The notes beneath the pieces are model-generated. The model did no database searches. It worked only from the letters and a program-made list of their open reading frames with translations, and had not been told where the DNA came from. DNA of 64,000 nt from JAHCHG01 sp041394845 (lineage in GTDB: Bacteria; Acidobacteriota; Blastocatellia; Pyrinomonadales; Pyrinomonadaceae). The stretch covers positions 186,001-250,000 of the forward strand of contig JAWKHL010000006.1 of the NCBI GenBank assembly GCA_041394845.1, given 5' to 3'. Numbering within the stretch: the first letter of the stretch is position 1; each line of letters opens with the position of its first letter. This document shows positions 1 through 8,030 of the stretch, one piece after another. The translations under genes were made by a program, and so were the position numbers.

Positions 1-2
1 TA

Positions 3-50
3 TTCGGAAAACGCTACGATGCGATCGGAAATCCTTTGCCCATTCCATAG
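3..50 (+). CDS. C-terminal tail of an upstream gene (partial)
   Basis: One frame is open from the window edge to a TAG at 48-50 and reads FGKRYDAIGNPLPIP, which looks like an ordinary protein C-terminus. It would end about 50 bases before the UbiA-type gene and may belong to the same transcription unit. The family cannot be named from 15 residues. Another frame is also open here, so the choice is tentative. Confidence 0.35.
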   Translation, partial: FGKRYDAIGNPLPIP

Positions 51-101
51 AGCGTCGTTCTTTGCTGATATTTGAGGAGGTTTATTCAAGCGAGAGTTTT
101 T

Positions 102-1070
102 ATGTCACAAGAAGTACCAATCATCCTTACGGAAAACCCGATGAAAACGGCGGAAAAAAACAAGAGCCTTTTGTCGTTGATCCTGAACACCATGCGCCCT
201 CATCAGTGGGTGAAGAATCTTTTCATCTTCGCCCCGCTTTTGTTCGGCCGGAAATTGGCGGACATATCGGCGATCGGCAATTCCCTGCTGGCCTTCGCTG
301 TCTTTTGCTGTCTGGCCAGCGGACTTTATATCATCAATGACATCATCGACGCCGAAGAAGACCGCTCGCATCCGGAAAAACGCTTTCGCCCGATCAGTTC
401 GGGAGCCTTGTCGATCCCGATCGCTCTCATCGCCAGTTTGATCCTGATCGGAACCGCTTTGGGATTGGCGGCGACCATCAAGTTGAGCGTTTTTCTGATC
501 GCCCTCGTTTATTTCCTTCTGACTCTGGCCTATTGCCTGACGCTCAAAAAAATGATCCTGCTGGACGGCATGACCATTTCCACCGGTTTTGTTCTGCGGA
601 TCGTCGGTGGCGCGCTGGCCATCGGCGTGATGCCGACTCACTGGCTGATCGTCTGCGCTTTTTTGCTGGCTTTGTTTCTGGCTTTCACCAAAAGGCGGCA
701 GGAATTGCTTGTCCTCTCCGACAACGCCGGGGATCACCGGGAAGTGTTAAATCAATATTCGGTCCCTTTTCTCGATCAGGTCAATACGATCCTGATCAGC
801 GCGGCCATCGTCTGCTACGCGCTTTACACCGTGGCCGGAGAAACGGTCGAAAGATTCGGGACGACCGGATTGATCTACGGGACGGTTTTTGTGATCTACG
901 GAATGCTGCGCTATATGGTGCTGATCAGAGATCCGGCCAACGGCGGCAACCCGAGCCGGATGCTAATTCACGACAAACCCCTGATGATAACGGTGGCGGG
1001 ATGGGCGATCTATAACGCGCTGGTCATTTATCACACCAAATTCGGAGATTTCTGGAACCTTCTTTTCTAA
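102..1070 (+). CDS. UbiA-family prenyltransferase, decaprenyl-phosphate phosphoribosyltransferase-like
   Basis: This is a polytopic inner-membrane enzyme of the UbiA superfamily. The segment MRPHQWVKNLFIFAPL near the N-terminus, the Asp-rich loop NDIIDAEEDRSHPEKRFRP and repeated hydrophobic helices are those of enzymes that join phosphoribosyl pyrophosphate to decaprenyl phosphate, the first step toward decaprenyl-phospho-arabinose. That substrate is inferred from family resemblance. The start is uncertain: ATG at 102 gives 322 residues, ATG at 141 gives 309, nearer the usual size. A GAGGAGG at 74-80 is too far from either for a normal ribosome-binding site. It converges on the phosphatase block, which fits a cell-surface glycan or lipid-sugar cluster. 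Confidence 0.8.
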   Translation: MSQEVPIILTENPMKTAEKNKSLLSLILNTMRPHQWVKNLFIFAPLLFGRKLADISAIGNSLLAFAVFCCLASGLYIINDIIDAEEDRSHPEKRFRPISSGALSIPIALIASLILIGTALGLAATIKLSVFLIALVYFLLTLAYCLTLKKMILLDGMTISTGFVLRIVGGALAIGVMPTHWLIVCAFLLALFLAFTKRRQELLVLSDNAGDHREVLNQYSVPFLDQVNTILISAAIVCYALYTVAGETVERFGTTGLIYGTVFVIYGMLRYMVLIRDPANGGNPSRMLIHDKPLMITVAGWAIYNALVIYHTKFGDFWNLLF

Positions 1071-1102
1071 CGGGCACGGGCCAAACCGGGCGAAGCATCG
1101 AC

Positions 1103-2974
1103 TCACTCGCCCGTAATAACTTTCAGTCCGGCCCGAAACTCTTCAAGCAGTTTTTGCCCTTCCGGGGTCTGAGCCAAGTTGTTCAGTTCCTTCGGGTCAT
1201 TCTTCCGGTCGTATAATTCCTCGCTTTCGTCCCCGTTGCGGATGTAGTGATATTGTTCGGTGACGAGCGACTCCATATCTCCTTTCGAAGCCGGATACCA
1301 GCCATCCGCCCAGGTATCCCTCAGTTCCGAGAACATCATTTCTGACCCGGACGTCTCCCCGGTTTTATCCAGAAATCTCCCGAGAGAGTGTCCCGGAAAC
1401 GCGGTCTGATCTCTTTCTCCGATCAGATCCAGGATCGTCGCCGGCAAATCGCGCAAGTTGACCGGTTGCCCGATCCTGACGCCCTGCGGCACTCGGGAAG
1501 GATATAGGATCAGCAAGGGCACGTGAAGGCTGTCGATGTAAAGGCTGTTGCCATGCCCGAAAAGGCCGTTTTCTCCGAGCAACTCGCCGTGATCTGAAGT
1601 GATGATGACCACCGTGTTATCGAGCGCCCCCCGCTTTTTCAGTTCGTCGAAAAGCAGGCCTATCTGATGATCCAAATATGCTATCGAATTATCATAAGCG
1701 TTGCGGTATTTCTCAATTTCCGGCTCCCCCCATTTGCGTTTTTCGGCGAACTTGACGTCGAGCCCGTTGTCTTTAAAGTAAAAATCCTCATCGGCTTTGA
1801 TCGGACCGAAATGTGAATCAAAAGGAGCCGGAGGCAACAACGGTTCGTGCGCGTCAAAATAATTCAAAAACGCGAAAAACGGCCGGTCTCCCGATCTCGA
1901 TGACAGCCATCCGAGAAAATCTTCGTTCAACTGTTCCGCGCTCTTCCGGTTTAAGGTGTCGTTGTATCCGATCGTCCGCCTGATTAATCCGGTGTTTGTG
2001 ATCTTGCGTCCGAGCGAAGAACTCAAGATCATCTGTCCCAGCGACACCGGATAATCCTCATAATGGATCATCCCCCGCGACAAACCTGTCTCCTTCGAGC
2101 AGTAAATCAGGTTGGCGACGAAACCGGCGGATTCGTAACCTCTTTTGCCCAACTCCTCGGCCAGTGTCGATTGATCCGTCCTCAACGGCTTGTTCCATCC
2201 GAAACTCAAGTCATCCGGATATTTTCCCGTGAACATGCTCGCGTGCGACGGCAACGTCCACGGCGCCGTCGCTATCGCCTGATCGAACACCGCTCCTTCT
2301 TTGGCCAACCTCTCCAACTGCGGAGTCGTCTGCCGCTCATATCCGTACAGACTCAGACTCCTCGCCCGCACCGTGTCGAGCGTGATCAACAGAACGTTCG
2401 GAGCCGATTTTGATGCCGGAGGCAATCCCGATAAGGCTTTTCGCTCGGCCATTTTTCCCCAGCCCAAAAGTCCGACGGCCAAACCCGCTACAATCAGGAT
2501 CAGACCGATCGAAGTGATGCGAACCAACCGAAAGAAACCGTTTTGATATTTTGATGCGGAGCGAGCGAACTGAAAGGAAAAGCCAAGAGCGAGAAGAGAT
2601 TTGGCGAGAAAATGGAGTTGAGGCAAAAGGAGAAAAAGAGCCCAGGAGGAAAGCAGAGCCAGAAGGAAACAGATCAGACGAAGGGAGAACAGACGGGGGA
2701 CGAACTTAAACAGGAGAGCGAGGATCGCTCCGACGAGAAGGAAGATGACCATCTCGGTCAAAGGCGCCATCCACAATGCTTCCCGGCTTAAATTGACCCC
2801 GATTTCCAGAACGAATTGTGTTATGCCGATCAGAAAAACGGATTCGGCCAGTCCGGTCAGAAGACCGAACCACCCGGCGATGAGAATGATCTCCCAAGGC
2901 GAAAATGAATCTGTCCGTAGCTCGGTTTTCGGCTTCTCATCCATCTCTGCGGAGGCCTGAGCCATCTGCCCCAT
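1103..2974 (-). CDS. Membrane-anchored sulfatase-family hydrolase
   Basis: The first ~200 residues hold about five hydrophobic helices. They are followed by an alkaline-phosphatase/sulfatase-fold domain starting at NVLLITLDTVRARSLSLYGY. Metal-site motifs are visible: the LDT near the domain start, DAHEP, SDHGELLGENG and the later HGNSLY. At the place where classical sulfatases have Cys or Ser of the C/S-x-P-S-R signature this protein has TLPSH, so formylglycine formation is not expected and a Thr nucleophile is likelier, as in phospho-transferases such as LTA synthase. The start is set at MGQMAQ because upstream codons run into the neighbouring gene; GAGGTG lies just before it. Last gene of a three-enzyme run; substrate unknown. 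Confidence 0.82.
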   Translation of the reverse strand: MGQMAQASAEMDEKPKTELRTDSFSPWEIILIAGWFGLLTGLAESVFLIGITQFVLEIGVNLSREALWMAPLTEMVIFLLVGAILALLFKFVPRLFSLRLICFLLALLSSWALFLLLPQLHFLAKSLLALGFSFQFARSASKYQNGFFRLVRITSIGLILIVAGLAVGLLGWGKMAERKALSGLPPASKSAPNVLLITLDTVRARSLSLYGYERQTTPQLERLAKEGAVFDQAIATAPWTLPSHASMFTGKYPDDLSFGWNKPLRTDQSTLAEELGKRGYESAGFVANLIYCSKETGLSRGMIHYEDYPVSLGQMILSSSLGRKITNTGLIRRTIGYNDTLNRKSAEQLNEDFLGWLSSRSGDRPFFAFLNYFDAHEPLLPPAPFDSHFGPIKADEDFYFKDNGLDVKFAEKRKWGEPEIEKYRNAYDNSIAYLDHQIGLLFDELKKRGALDNTVVIITSDHGELLGENGLFGHGNSLYIDSLHVPLLILYPSRVPQGVRIGQPVNLRDLPATILDLIGERDQTAFPGHSLGRFLDKTGETSGSEMMFSELRDTWADGWYPASKGDMESLVTEQYHYIRNGDESEELYDRKNDPKELNNLAQTPEGQKLLEEFRAGLKVITGE

Positions 2975-3030
2975 AATCACCTCATTTTTTGCGTAAATCC
3001 GGTCGCAACCGTCGTCTTTTTTTTGCCGGG

Positions 3031-4503
3031 TCAGGAGATGTATCCCAAACCGCTCAGCCGTTCGCGGATAATCTCTTCCTCGGTTTGACTGTATCCGTTG
3101 TCGCCGCCGTTCGTCGCCTGACCGTTGTTTTTGGCGAGAATGGAAGTTCCCTGCATGGTATTGGGCACGTCGTATCCGCACAATTCCAAAAGGGTCGGGG
3201 ACATATCCAGAATATGAGAGCCTTTTATCTCACCGCGTAAGGGGTTATTGGACGCGGCCACGATAAAACTGCCGAACTGGGCGTGATTGCAATCATCCGG
3301 GCCGGTGTCGTTTTCCTGGATGTAAAAACCGGGATAGCCGACGCCGCCGATCGAACGCCAGTAAAGATCGCCGAAATGAACGATCAGATCGGGAGCGATG
3401 TTCCGGACATTTTTATAGATCTCGTTGGGTTTAAAGACGAGATTTCCCATCGGTTGCCCCTTGTCGTCGGGCAGGGCCTCGAACTTCCTTTTGACCTCAT
3501 CGCGCACCTTCTCGTAATCGCCGGGGTCGATGGTCCCTCTCGGTTCGCGCCCCTTGACGTTGAAAAAGACGCGGGCGTAATAACCGCCCTCGCTCCAGAC
3601 CTTGGTCTTGTCCCAGTTAACGCTCAGTTCGCTGAAAGGCGTTATTTTCTCGGGGTATTCGTTGAGCACCAGAAGGCCTTCTTTGACCAGCCATTCGTTG
3701 ACGCAAAAACCGCCGTCAAGACGTTGGGCTCCGTGATCCGACAGGATCATGACGGCCGTATCTTCGTCGAGCAGATCGAAGAGTTTTCCGATCTCTTCAT
3801 CCAGATAAAGATAATAATCGCTGATCACATCTTTGTAATCATTGTCCGGGACGTGCAAAACATGCTCCGGATCATGATATTTCCAGAAGCCGTGCTGGAG
3901 GCGGTCGAGACCGATCTCGACGAAATGGAAATAATCCCAATCGGAGTTTCGCATCATGTGGCGGACGACCTCGAAATGTTTCCGGCTGGTGCTGTAGATC
4001 TCATCCCTTAACCAGTCTTTCTTATCGGTGCGAAATCCCCGGACATCGACCGGATACTCGCCGACCAGACGCGCTATTTCCTGCTTGATCTCCGGCGGAT
4101 GGGTATATTCGTCGGTGTTCGTGTCGGGCGTCAGAAAACAACCGATGCAGACGCCGTTGACCTTGCGCGGCGGATAAGAAGGCGGCAGTCCGATGATGGT
4201 CGCCCGCTTGCCTTCCCTGGCGACCTGATCCCAGATGGCCAGATCCTGGATCGATTTGGAATTAACGATGCTCAAACCGTCGTAAGAGTGATCACAGCGA
4301 TTGCGAAATCCGTAAACTCCGAGCGAACCCGGATCCTGGCTGGTCGCCATGCACATCCACGCCGGAACGGTGATCGGCGGAACGATGGTTTCCAGTCTTC
4401 CGTAACAACCGCCCTCCATCAGGCGGCGAATATTGGTCAAACGCTCATCGCCGAACAGCAGATCCGGCGCGGCGCAGTCTAACCCGATAACTAACGTTTT
4501 CAT
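3031..4503 (-). CDS. Alkaline phosphatase family protein (type I phosphodiesterase/nucleotide pyrophosphatase)
   Basis: A 490-residue protein of the type I phosphodiesterase/nucleotide pyrophosphatase branch. The metal ligands and nucleophile are recognisable in order: VIGLDC at the N-terminus, Thr in PPITVPAWMCMATS, D and H in IGLDRLQHGFWKYHD, SDHGAQR, and a late His in CNHAQFG. It has no clear signal peptide, so it probably works in the cytoplasm or at the inner membrane face. Its ATG overlaps the stop of the upstream paralogue in an ATGA arrangement, which indicates translational coupling. The C-terminal tail is rich in Asn and Gly. Enzymes like this are often found near polysaccharide genes; the substrate cannot be read from the sequence. 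Confidence 0.82.
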   Translation of the reverse strand: MKTLVIGLDCAAPDLLFGDERLTNIRRLMEGGCYGRLETIVPPITVPAWMCMATSQDPGSLGVYGFRNRCDHSYDGLSIVNSKSIQDLAIWDQVAREGKRATIIGLPPSYPPRKVNGVCIGCFLTPDTNTDEYTHPPEIKQEIARLVGEYPVDVRGFRTDKKDWLRDEIYSTSRKHFEVVRHMMRNSDWDYFHFVEIGLDRLQHGFWKYHDPEHVLHVPDNDYKDVISDYYLYLDEEIGKLFDLLDEDTAVMILSDHGAQRLDGGFCVNEWLVKEGLLVLNEYPEKITPFSELSVNWDKTKVWSEGGYYARVFFNVKGREPRGTIDPGDYEKVRDEVKRKFEALPDDKGQPMGNLVFKPNEIYKNVRNIAPDLIVHFGDLYWRSIGGVGYPGFYIQENDTGPDDCNHAQFGSFIVAASNNPLRGEIKGSHILDMSPTLLELCGYDVPNTMQGTSILAKNNGQATNGGDNGYSQTEEEIIRERLSGLGYIS

Positions 4504-6365
4504 ACCAACAAAGTCTCTCCTTCCATTGATTCTTCTTTAGAAATTCCAAAGGCGTCGAGTATCGTTGGCGCCATATCCAAAAGTCTTGCCTTTGCTCCGT
4601 TAAATTTCTGATTCATAAACAGCGACCCCGGCACCAGCAAGGGGTCGATGATGTGATCTCCCGCCCATTTCTTGACGTTGTCTTCAAACTGACCGACGGG
4701 TATGCCGCCCAATGATGTGCTCCACGAGACGCGGTAGCCCTCATCAAAGTTGACGACCAGATCGGGCGATTCGCTGGCATACGCCCCGTTGTATATCTCT
4801 TCGCGGGATTTGACGCTGCGGATCGGCTTTCTTCCCTTGACCGGATCGGTCAACCCGCACAAACCTTTGGCGAGCGAGGCCTTCAGCGTTTCGGCCTCGT
4901 CTTCGGAAACGACCCCCTGTTCTTCGCGTCCCTTTATATTGAGATATATTCCGCTCAGCCCCAGAGCATAAGCCTTGCTCCGGCCCCAATCCACATTGGG
5001 AAAGAAATCGCCGTGTCCGTCTTCCGGTCTGCATCCGTCTTTCAAAACGAGCAACCCGTTTTCGTAGAGCCATGAGTTCAAATGGACGCCGCGCTGGAAG
5101 CTGTTCATTCCGTGATCGCTCAGAACGATCAACAGCGTCTGGTCGTCGACGTAATCCATCGCCCGGCCGACGACCGCGTCGCAATCCCGGTAATGATCTT
5201 CGACGACGCGCTTCATCTCCGGTCTGACCGGCTCCCGGTTGGCCGGATGTCCCTCGTCGCCGAATCGCCAGAACATATGCTGAACCCGGTCGGGAGTGTC
5301 AAACAGACAGAAGAAAAAGCCTTCGTCCATCCTGTCGAGTTCGTGGAGCATCATCTGCTCGCGCTCGCGCAGGACATCTTCGCATTGGGACATATAGGCG
5401 GCTTCGTCGATCCTTTCGTTGTTCAGTCCGCCGTGATCTTCGACCATTCCGGTCGTGTAAAAAGTGCCCACGCTTCGGGCCAGTTCTCTGGCGTATTCCG
5501 GCGGCGAACTGATCGGAAACAGCGGAGTGTCCGGATCGAAATTGACCGGCGAGACGTAAAGTTCAAAGACCGGAGACACCTGAACCAGATGGAACCGCAC
5601 CATGCCCCGGACCGATTGCAGCATTCCGACCTTGAACTTGACCTTGAGCCAGCCGCTCCATTCGCCTTCCTTCAACTCTATGGTGTTCGGCTGGCCGCCG
5701 GAGAAGATCGTCACTTTCCTCGCCTCCTGGTCGATCTGGACGCTGATCTCAAACTTCAGATCGTCCCCGGTTTTCGGATTGCGCGCGCCGATCAGATGCG
5801 TTTTGATCAATCCTCTGCCGTCGGGCCGGACCGCTACGACGTTCTCGCTTTCTCTGGGTCGCACTTCCTCATCCGATGTGTAGAAAGTCGAGGTTCCCAG
5901 ACCGCCGCGCAGATCCGGCACGCCCATTCCGGCCAGCATCCGGCCCCGCACGTTGTCGGGCGGATAGGTGCAAGGGAAACGGACGATCGTCGAAGACAGT
6001 CCGGCGGCCGCCAGAATGTCCCAAAAGGGCTTTCCGCGACGCAGGTTAACGGCCTTCGGAGGAAGGAACGCGCTCCTTTGTTCGTAGCGATTCATTGAAA
6101 GATCCGGGAGGTAGGTTTTCGGGTCCCGGCGAATGAAATCGAATATTCCGTGTCCTCCCGGATTGGTTCCGGTGGCCAGTGTCGACCAGGCTACGGGAGT
6201 CTGCGCGGGATAGGTGGTCTGGACCCGCGAAAAGCCCCCTTGATCTCTGAGTTTTCCAAGGTTTGGAAGCGAACCCGAATTAAGCATGGATTCGACTAAT
6301 TTCGGTTCGAACCCGTCCAAACCAACTACAATAACCTTCTTAACGTTGTTTTTACCTTGAACCAT
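4500..6365 (-). CDS. Alkaline phosphatase family protein (type I phosphodiesterase-like), larger paralogue
   Basis: A 621-residue relative of the downstream gene, same superfamily. Landmarks: VVGLDGFEP at the start, Thr in PAQTPVAWSTLATGTNPGGH, FDTPDRVQHMFWRFGD, VLSDHGMNSFQRGVH and a late GDH in WAGDHIIDPLL. An insert of roughly 130 residues between the nucleophile region and the DRVQH motif, mostly beta-strand-like, separates it from the 490-residue paralogue. The start is placed at the ATG at 6365 because the longer reading begins with TTG; no good ribosome-binding site is seen for either. It lies 84 bases downstream of the small membrane gene at 6450-6629 and probably shares its message. 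Confidence 0.82.
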   Translation of the reverse strand: MVQGKNNVKKVIVVGLDGFEPKLVESMLNSGSLPNLGKLRDQGGFSRVQTTYPAQTPVAWSTLATGTNPGGHGIFDFIRRDPKTYLPDLSMNRYEQRSAFLPPKAVNLRRGKPFWDILAAAGLSSTIVRFPCTYPPDNVRGRMLAGMGVPDLRGGLGTSTFYTSDEEVRPRESENVVAVRPDGRGLIKTHLIGARNPKTGDDLKFEISVQIDQEARKVTIFSGGQPNTIELKEGEWSGWLKVKFKVGMLQSVRGMVRFHLVQVSPVFELYVSPVNFDPDTPLFPISSPPEYARELARSVGTFYTTGMVEDHGGLNNERIDEAAYMSQCEDVLREREQMMLHELDRMDEGFFFCLFDTPDRVQHMFWRFGDEGHPANREPVRPEMKRVVEDHYRDCDAVVGRAMDYVDDQTLLIVLSDHGMNSFQRGVHLNSWLYENGLLVLKDGCRPEDGHGDFFPNVDWGRSKAYALGLSGIYLNIKGREEQGVVSEDEAETLKASLAKGLCGLTDPVKGRKPIRSVKSREEIYNGAYASESPDLVVNFDEGYRVSWSTSLGGIPVGQFEDNVKKWAGDHIIDPLLVPGSLFMNQKFNGAKARLLDMAPTILDAFGISKEESMEGETLLV

Positions 6366-6449
6366 GAATTTTGGCGTTTGCAACCAGACAACTCATTCAG
6401 GATCATCTCCTTGTCATGCTTTGATGGTTGCGATCAGCAGGCCCAATGC

Positions 6450-6629
6450 CTACTTTCTGGAAAGCCGCAGCTTTTGACCGATGAATCTTAGGGCCCGTCG
6501 CATCCAATTGACGCAGGTTTGCCAAAAGATCAACAGAAAACCGACGATTGCTCCCAAAAACGAGGCCAGGGGAATGAGCTGATCCGGTCCGCCGTAAAAA
6601 AACAACAGGTGACTGGTAATTTCAATCAT
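6450..6629 (-). CDS. Small single-pass membrane protein, 59 residues, unrecognised
   Basis: The frame from ATG at 6629 to TAG at 6450-6452 encodes 59 residues. A good ribosome-binding site (GAGGAG, seven bases before the ATG) supports it. The protein has a short polar N-terminus with YGGPDQLIP, one hydrophobic helix (about residues 21-37, ending FLLIFWQ) and a strongly basic C-terminal tail (WMRRALRF, GQKLRLSRK). By the positive-inside rule the tail should face the cytoplasm. It is the first gene before the two phosphodiesterase-like genes on the same strand and could anchor or accompany them. Small membrane proteins with a Gly/Pro start and basic tail are known beside such enzymes in polysaccharide loci; that link is inference. 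Confidence 0.68.
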   Translation of the reverse strand: MIEITSHLLFFYGGPDQLIPLASFLGAIVGFLLIFWQTCVNWMRRALRFIGQKLRLSRK

Positions 6630-6700
6630 GTTTAATCTCCTCTATTTAATCTTTCAGGGACCGTTCGATTACTAATAATAAGGTTTTAACATCTCGTTTT

Positions 6701-6746
6701 TTCGCCTTTTGACCCCGAAGACAGGAATGAACTTCGGGTCAGCGAA
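6701..6746 (-). promoter_or_regulatory. Two-part stem-loop in the leader of the phosphatase operon
   Basis: TTCGC (6701-6705) pairs with GCGAA (6742-6746), and TGACCCCGAAG (6710-6720) pairs with CTTCGGGTCA (6732-6741) apart from one extra C. A four-base bulge separates the two helices and the loop is 11 bases. It lies about 70 bases before the start codon of the 59-residue gene, so it would be in its mRNA leader. There is no long T run directly after it, so it is not an obvious terminator. Confidence 0.45.
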
Positions 6747-7026
6747 ACAAGGGCCGTTCCGCTTGGAAGAAAACCGTTGTTAAATACTTTAAAACCGACA
6801 ATAGGAGCAAATTTCCGAAAAGGTCACAGGTAACCGCAGGATTCAGCTTTATTTCTGACTTTTGCGGCAGGGGTGCCCGTAAGATTTTAGTTATTATCCG
6901 CTCAATATTGAAACGATTCCTGATATTTTAAGAAAACATTAACATCATTGTTTAAGAAACACATCAAAGAAAAAGACTATAATTCACAATAAATTTATGG
7001 CTTGCTCCCCACAAAAATTAGGATAT

Positions 7027-7049
7027 ATGTGCTATCGAATGTAGCACAT
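7027..7049. promoter_or_regulatory. Perfect 8-base inverted repeat, possible operator
   Basis: ATGTGCTA and TAGCACAT are separated by seven bases in the AT-rich spacer. The symmetry suits a dimeric DNA-binding protein, but no promoter could be fixed next to it, so the role is a guess. Confidence 0.3.
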
Positions 7050-7312
7050 TTGTAAAAACGGTCTGTAATTTTCGAGAATCAGGCTAAGTTCTTCTGAAGA
7101 ATGGACTTTTAAGTTGCGGGCCGGATCGCCTGAAACGGCCGCAAAGTCCATTGATATTGGGCGGATGAAAAAGCGAAAAAAACCGGAACTTTATGAAAGC
7201 CCGGAGGTTTCATTTGACCGGTCTTAAACCAATCAGGATTTTTAGCAACGGGATTGATACTCTACCTTCGCATCACGAATTCAAGCGCGGCGGTAAAACT
7301 CAGATCAAATTA

Positions 7313-8029
7313 CTATTGGGAGTCGTTCTGACGATCTATTTTGATCTGTTCGGCGGCCTTTTCCGCATTGATGTTGCTGACGCCCGACCCGCGGAACATC
7401 GGGGTGAAAACCCATTTGCTGTGGTTTTCGATGCCGTAATAGGTCAGAACCGATTTGCTCCGGCTCTGACTGGCAACTCCGATAAATTGGACGTTGTCGG
7501 TTACGTCTTCGATCTCCGATTCGTCGGCCCCGGCCAGATCCTCATCGCTTTGTGTGTTGAGGATATTGACCAGCGGGAGCGCGTAACGGTCGAAGACGCG
7601 GCTCGGGCTCGACGGCAAAAGGCCGTTGTTATATAGCTGAACGCGCCGGCCGAAATTGAGAAAAGCCTGACTCTCCGGTTTGATCAAACGCCATTTGCCG
7701 TCCGAACTCAAAGGATCGACCGCCGCCGAAGGCCGCAGGATCTGCTTTTTTTTCGTTCCCTGCGGCAGTCCCTCCAGAAGATCGTCCATCGATTCCGGAA
7801 GTTTGGCCCCGCGGTAAAATTCGACGTATTGCCGGATGGCGTCGGCCACCTCTTCCCCGCGACGGATCGATTCCAACTCCTTTTCCCTCTGGACGCCCTG
7901 CTGAACGGTCGGAGCGACGGCCAAAAGGGCGATGGCGAAGATGACCATGGCGGCCATCACGGCCAGCAGGGACATGCCCTGTTCGGATTTCGGGTTTCGG
8001 ATTTCGGATCTCGGATCTTCTTTTCGCAT
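7313..8029 (-). CDS. Type II secretion/type IV pilus pseudopilin-like protein
   Basis: After a short N-terminal leader comes the prepilin signature: a leader ending in EQG, then MSLLAVMAAMVIFAIALLAV, a single hydrophobic helix where prepilin peptidase would cut after Gly. Further on, ESIRRGEEVADAIRQYVEFY and LPESMDDLLEG resemble GspG/GspH-type pseudopilins. A Phe/Glu usually follows the cut; here it is Met-Ser-Leu-Leu, so the site is somewhat atypical. Start at ATG 8029 gives 238 residues. The leader (about residues 3-16) is encoded by an array of 7-base repeats that otherwise occurs only between genes. It ends the pilN-pilO-pilP-like run, one base after the upstream gene's stop. Confidence 0.78.
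   Translation of the reverse strand: MRKEDPRSEIRNPKSEQGMSLLAVMAAMVIFAIALLAVAPTVQQGVQREKELESIRRGEEVADAIRQYVEFYRGAKLPESMDDLLEGLPQGTKKKQILRPSAAVDPLSSDGKWRLIKPESQAFLNFGRRVQLYNNGLLPSSPSRVFDRYALPLVNILNTQSDEDLAGADESEIEDVTDNVQFIGVASQSRSKSVLTYYGIENHSKWVFTPMFRGSGVSNINAEKAAEQIKIDRQNDSQ
7982..8016. repeat. Heptamer array inside the pseudopilin 5' end
   Basis: Five tandem 7-base units, TTCGGAT, TTCGGGT, TTCGGAT, TTCGGAT and CTCGGAT, lie within the first 16 codons of the pseudopilin gene. The same unit occurs after the GH57 gene at 17571-17601. On the minus strand the array is translated as the low-complexity stretch DPRSEIRNPKSE. Confidence 0.85.
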
Positions 8030-8030
8030 T

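Larger units (their letters stand above)
6630..7312. other. Long non-coding stretch with inverted repeats
   Basis: No convincing gene is seen over about 680 bases, which are more AT-rich than the neighbours. The region is upstream of the 59-residue gene and downstream of the pseudopilin gene, both on the minus strand, so it likely holds the promoter and a structured leader for the phosphatase operon. Strong inverted repeats lie at 6701-6746 and 7027-7049, and a possible minus-strand stem pairs 6833-6838 with 6863-6868. I tried to match known riboswitch patterns, including the cyclic-di-GMP aptamer, and found no clear fit. Confidence 0.5.

Noticed and set aside
6820..6900. Cyclic-di-GMP class I riboswitch on the minus strand (GGTTACC and CCGCAAAAG looked suggestive).
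   Set aside because: The three-way junction and the tetraloop-receptor parts could not be found; similarity is limited to two short strings.
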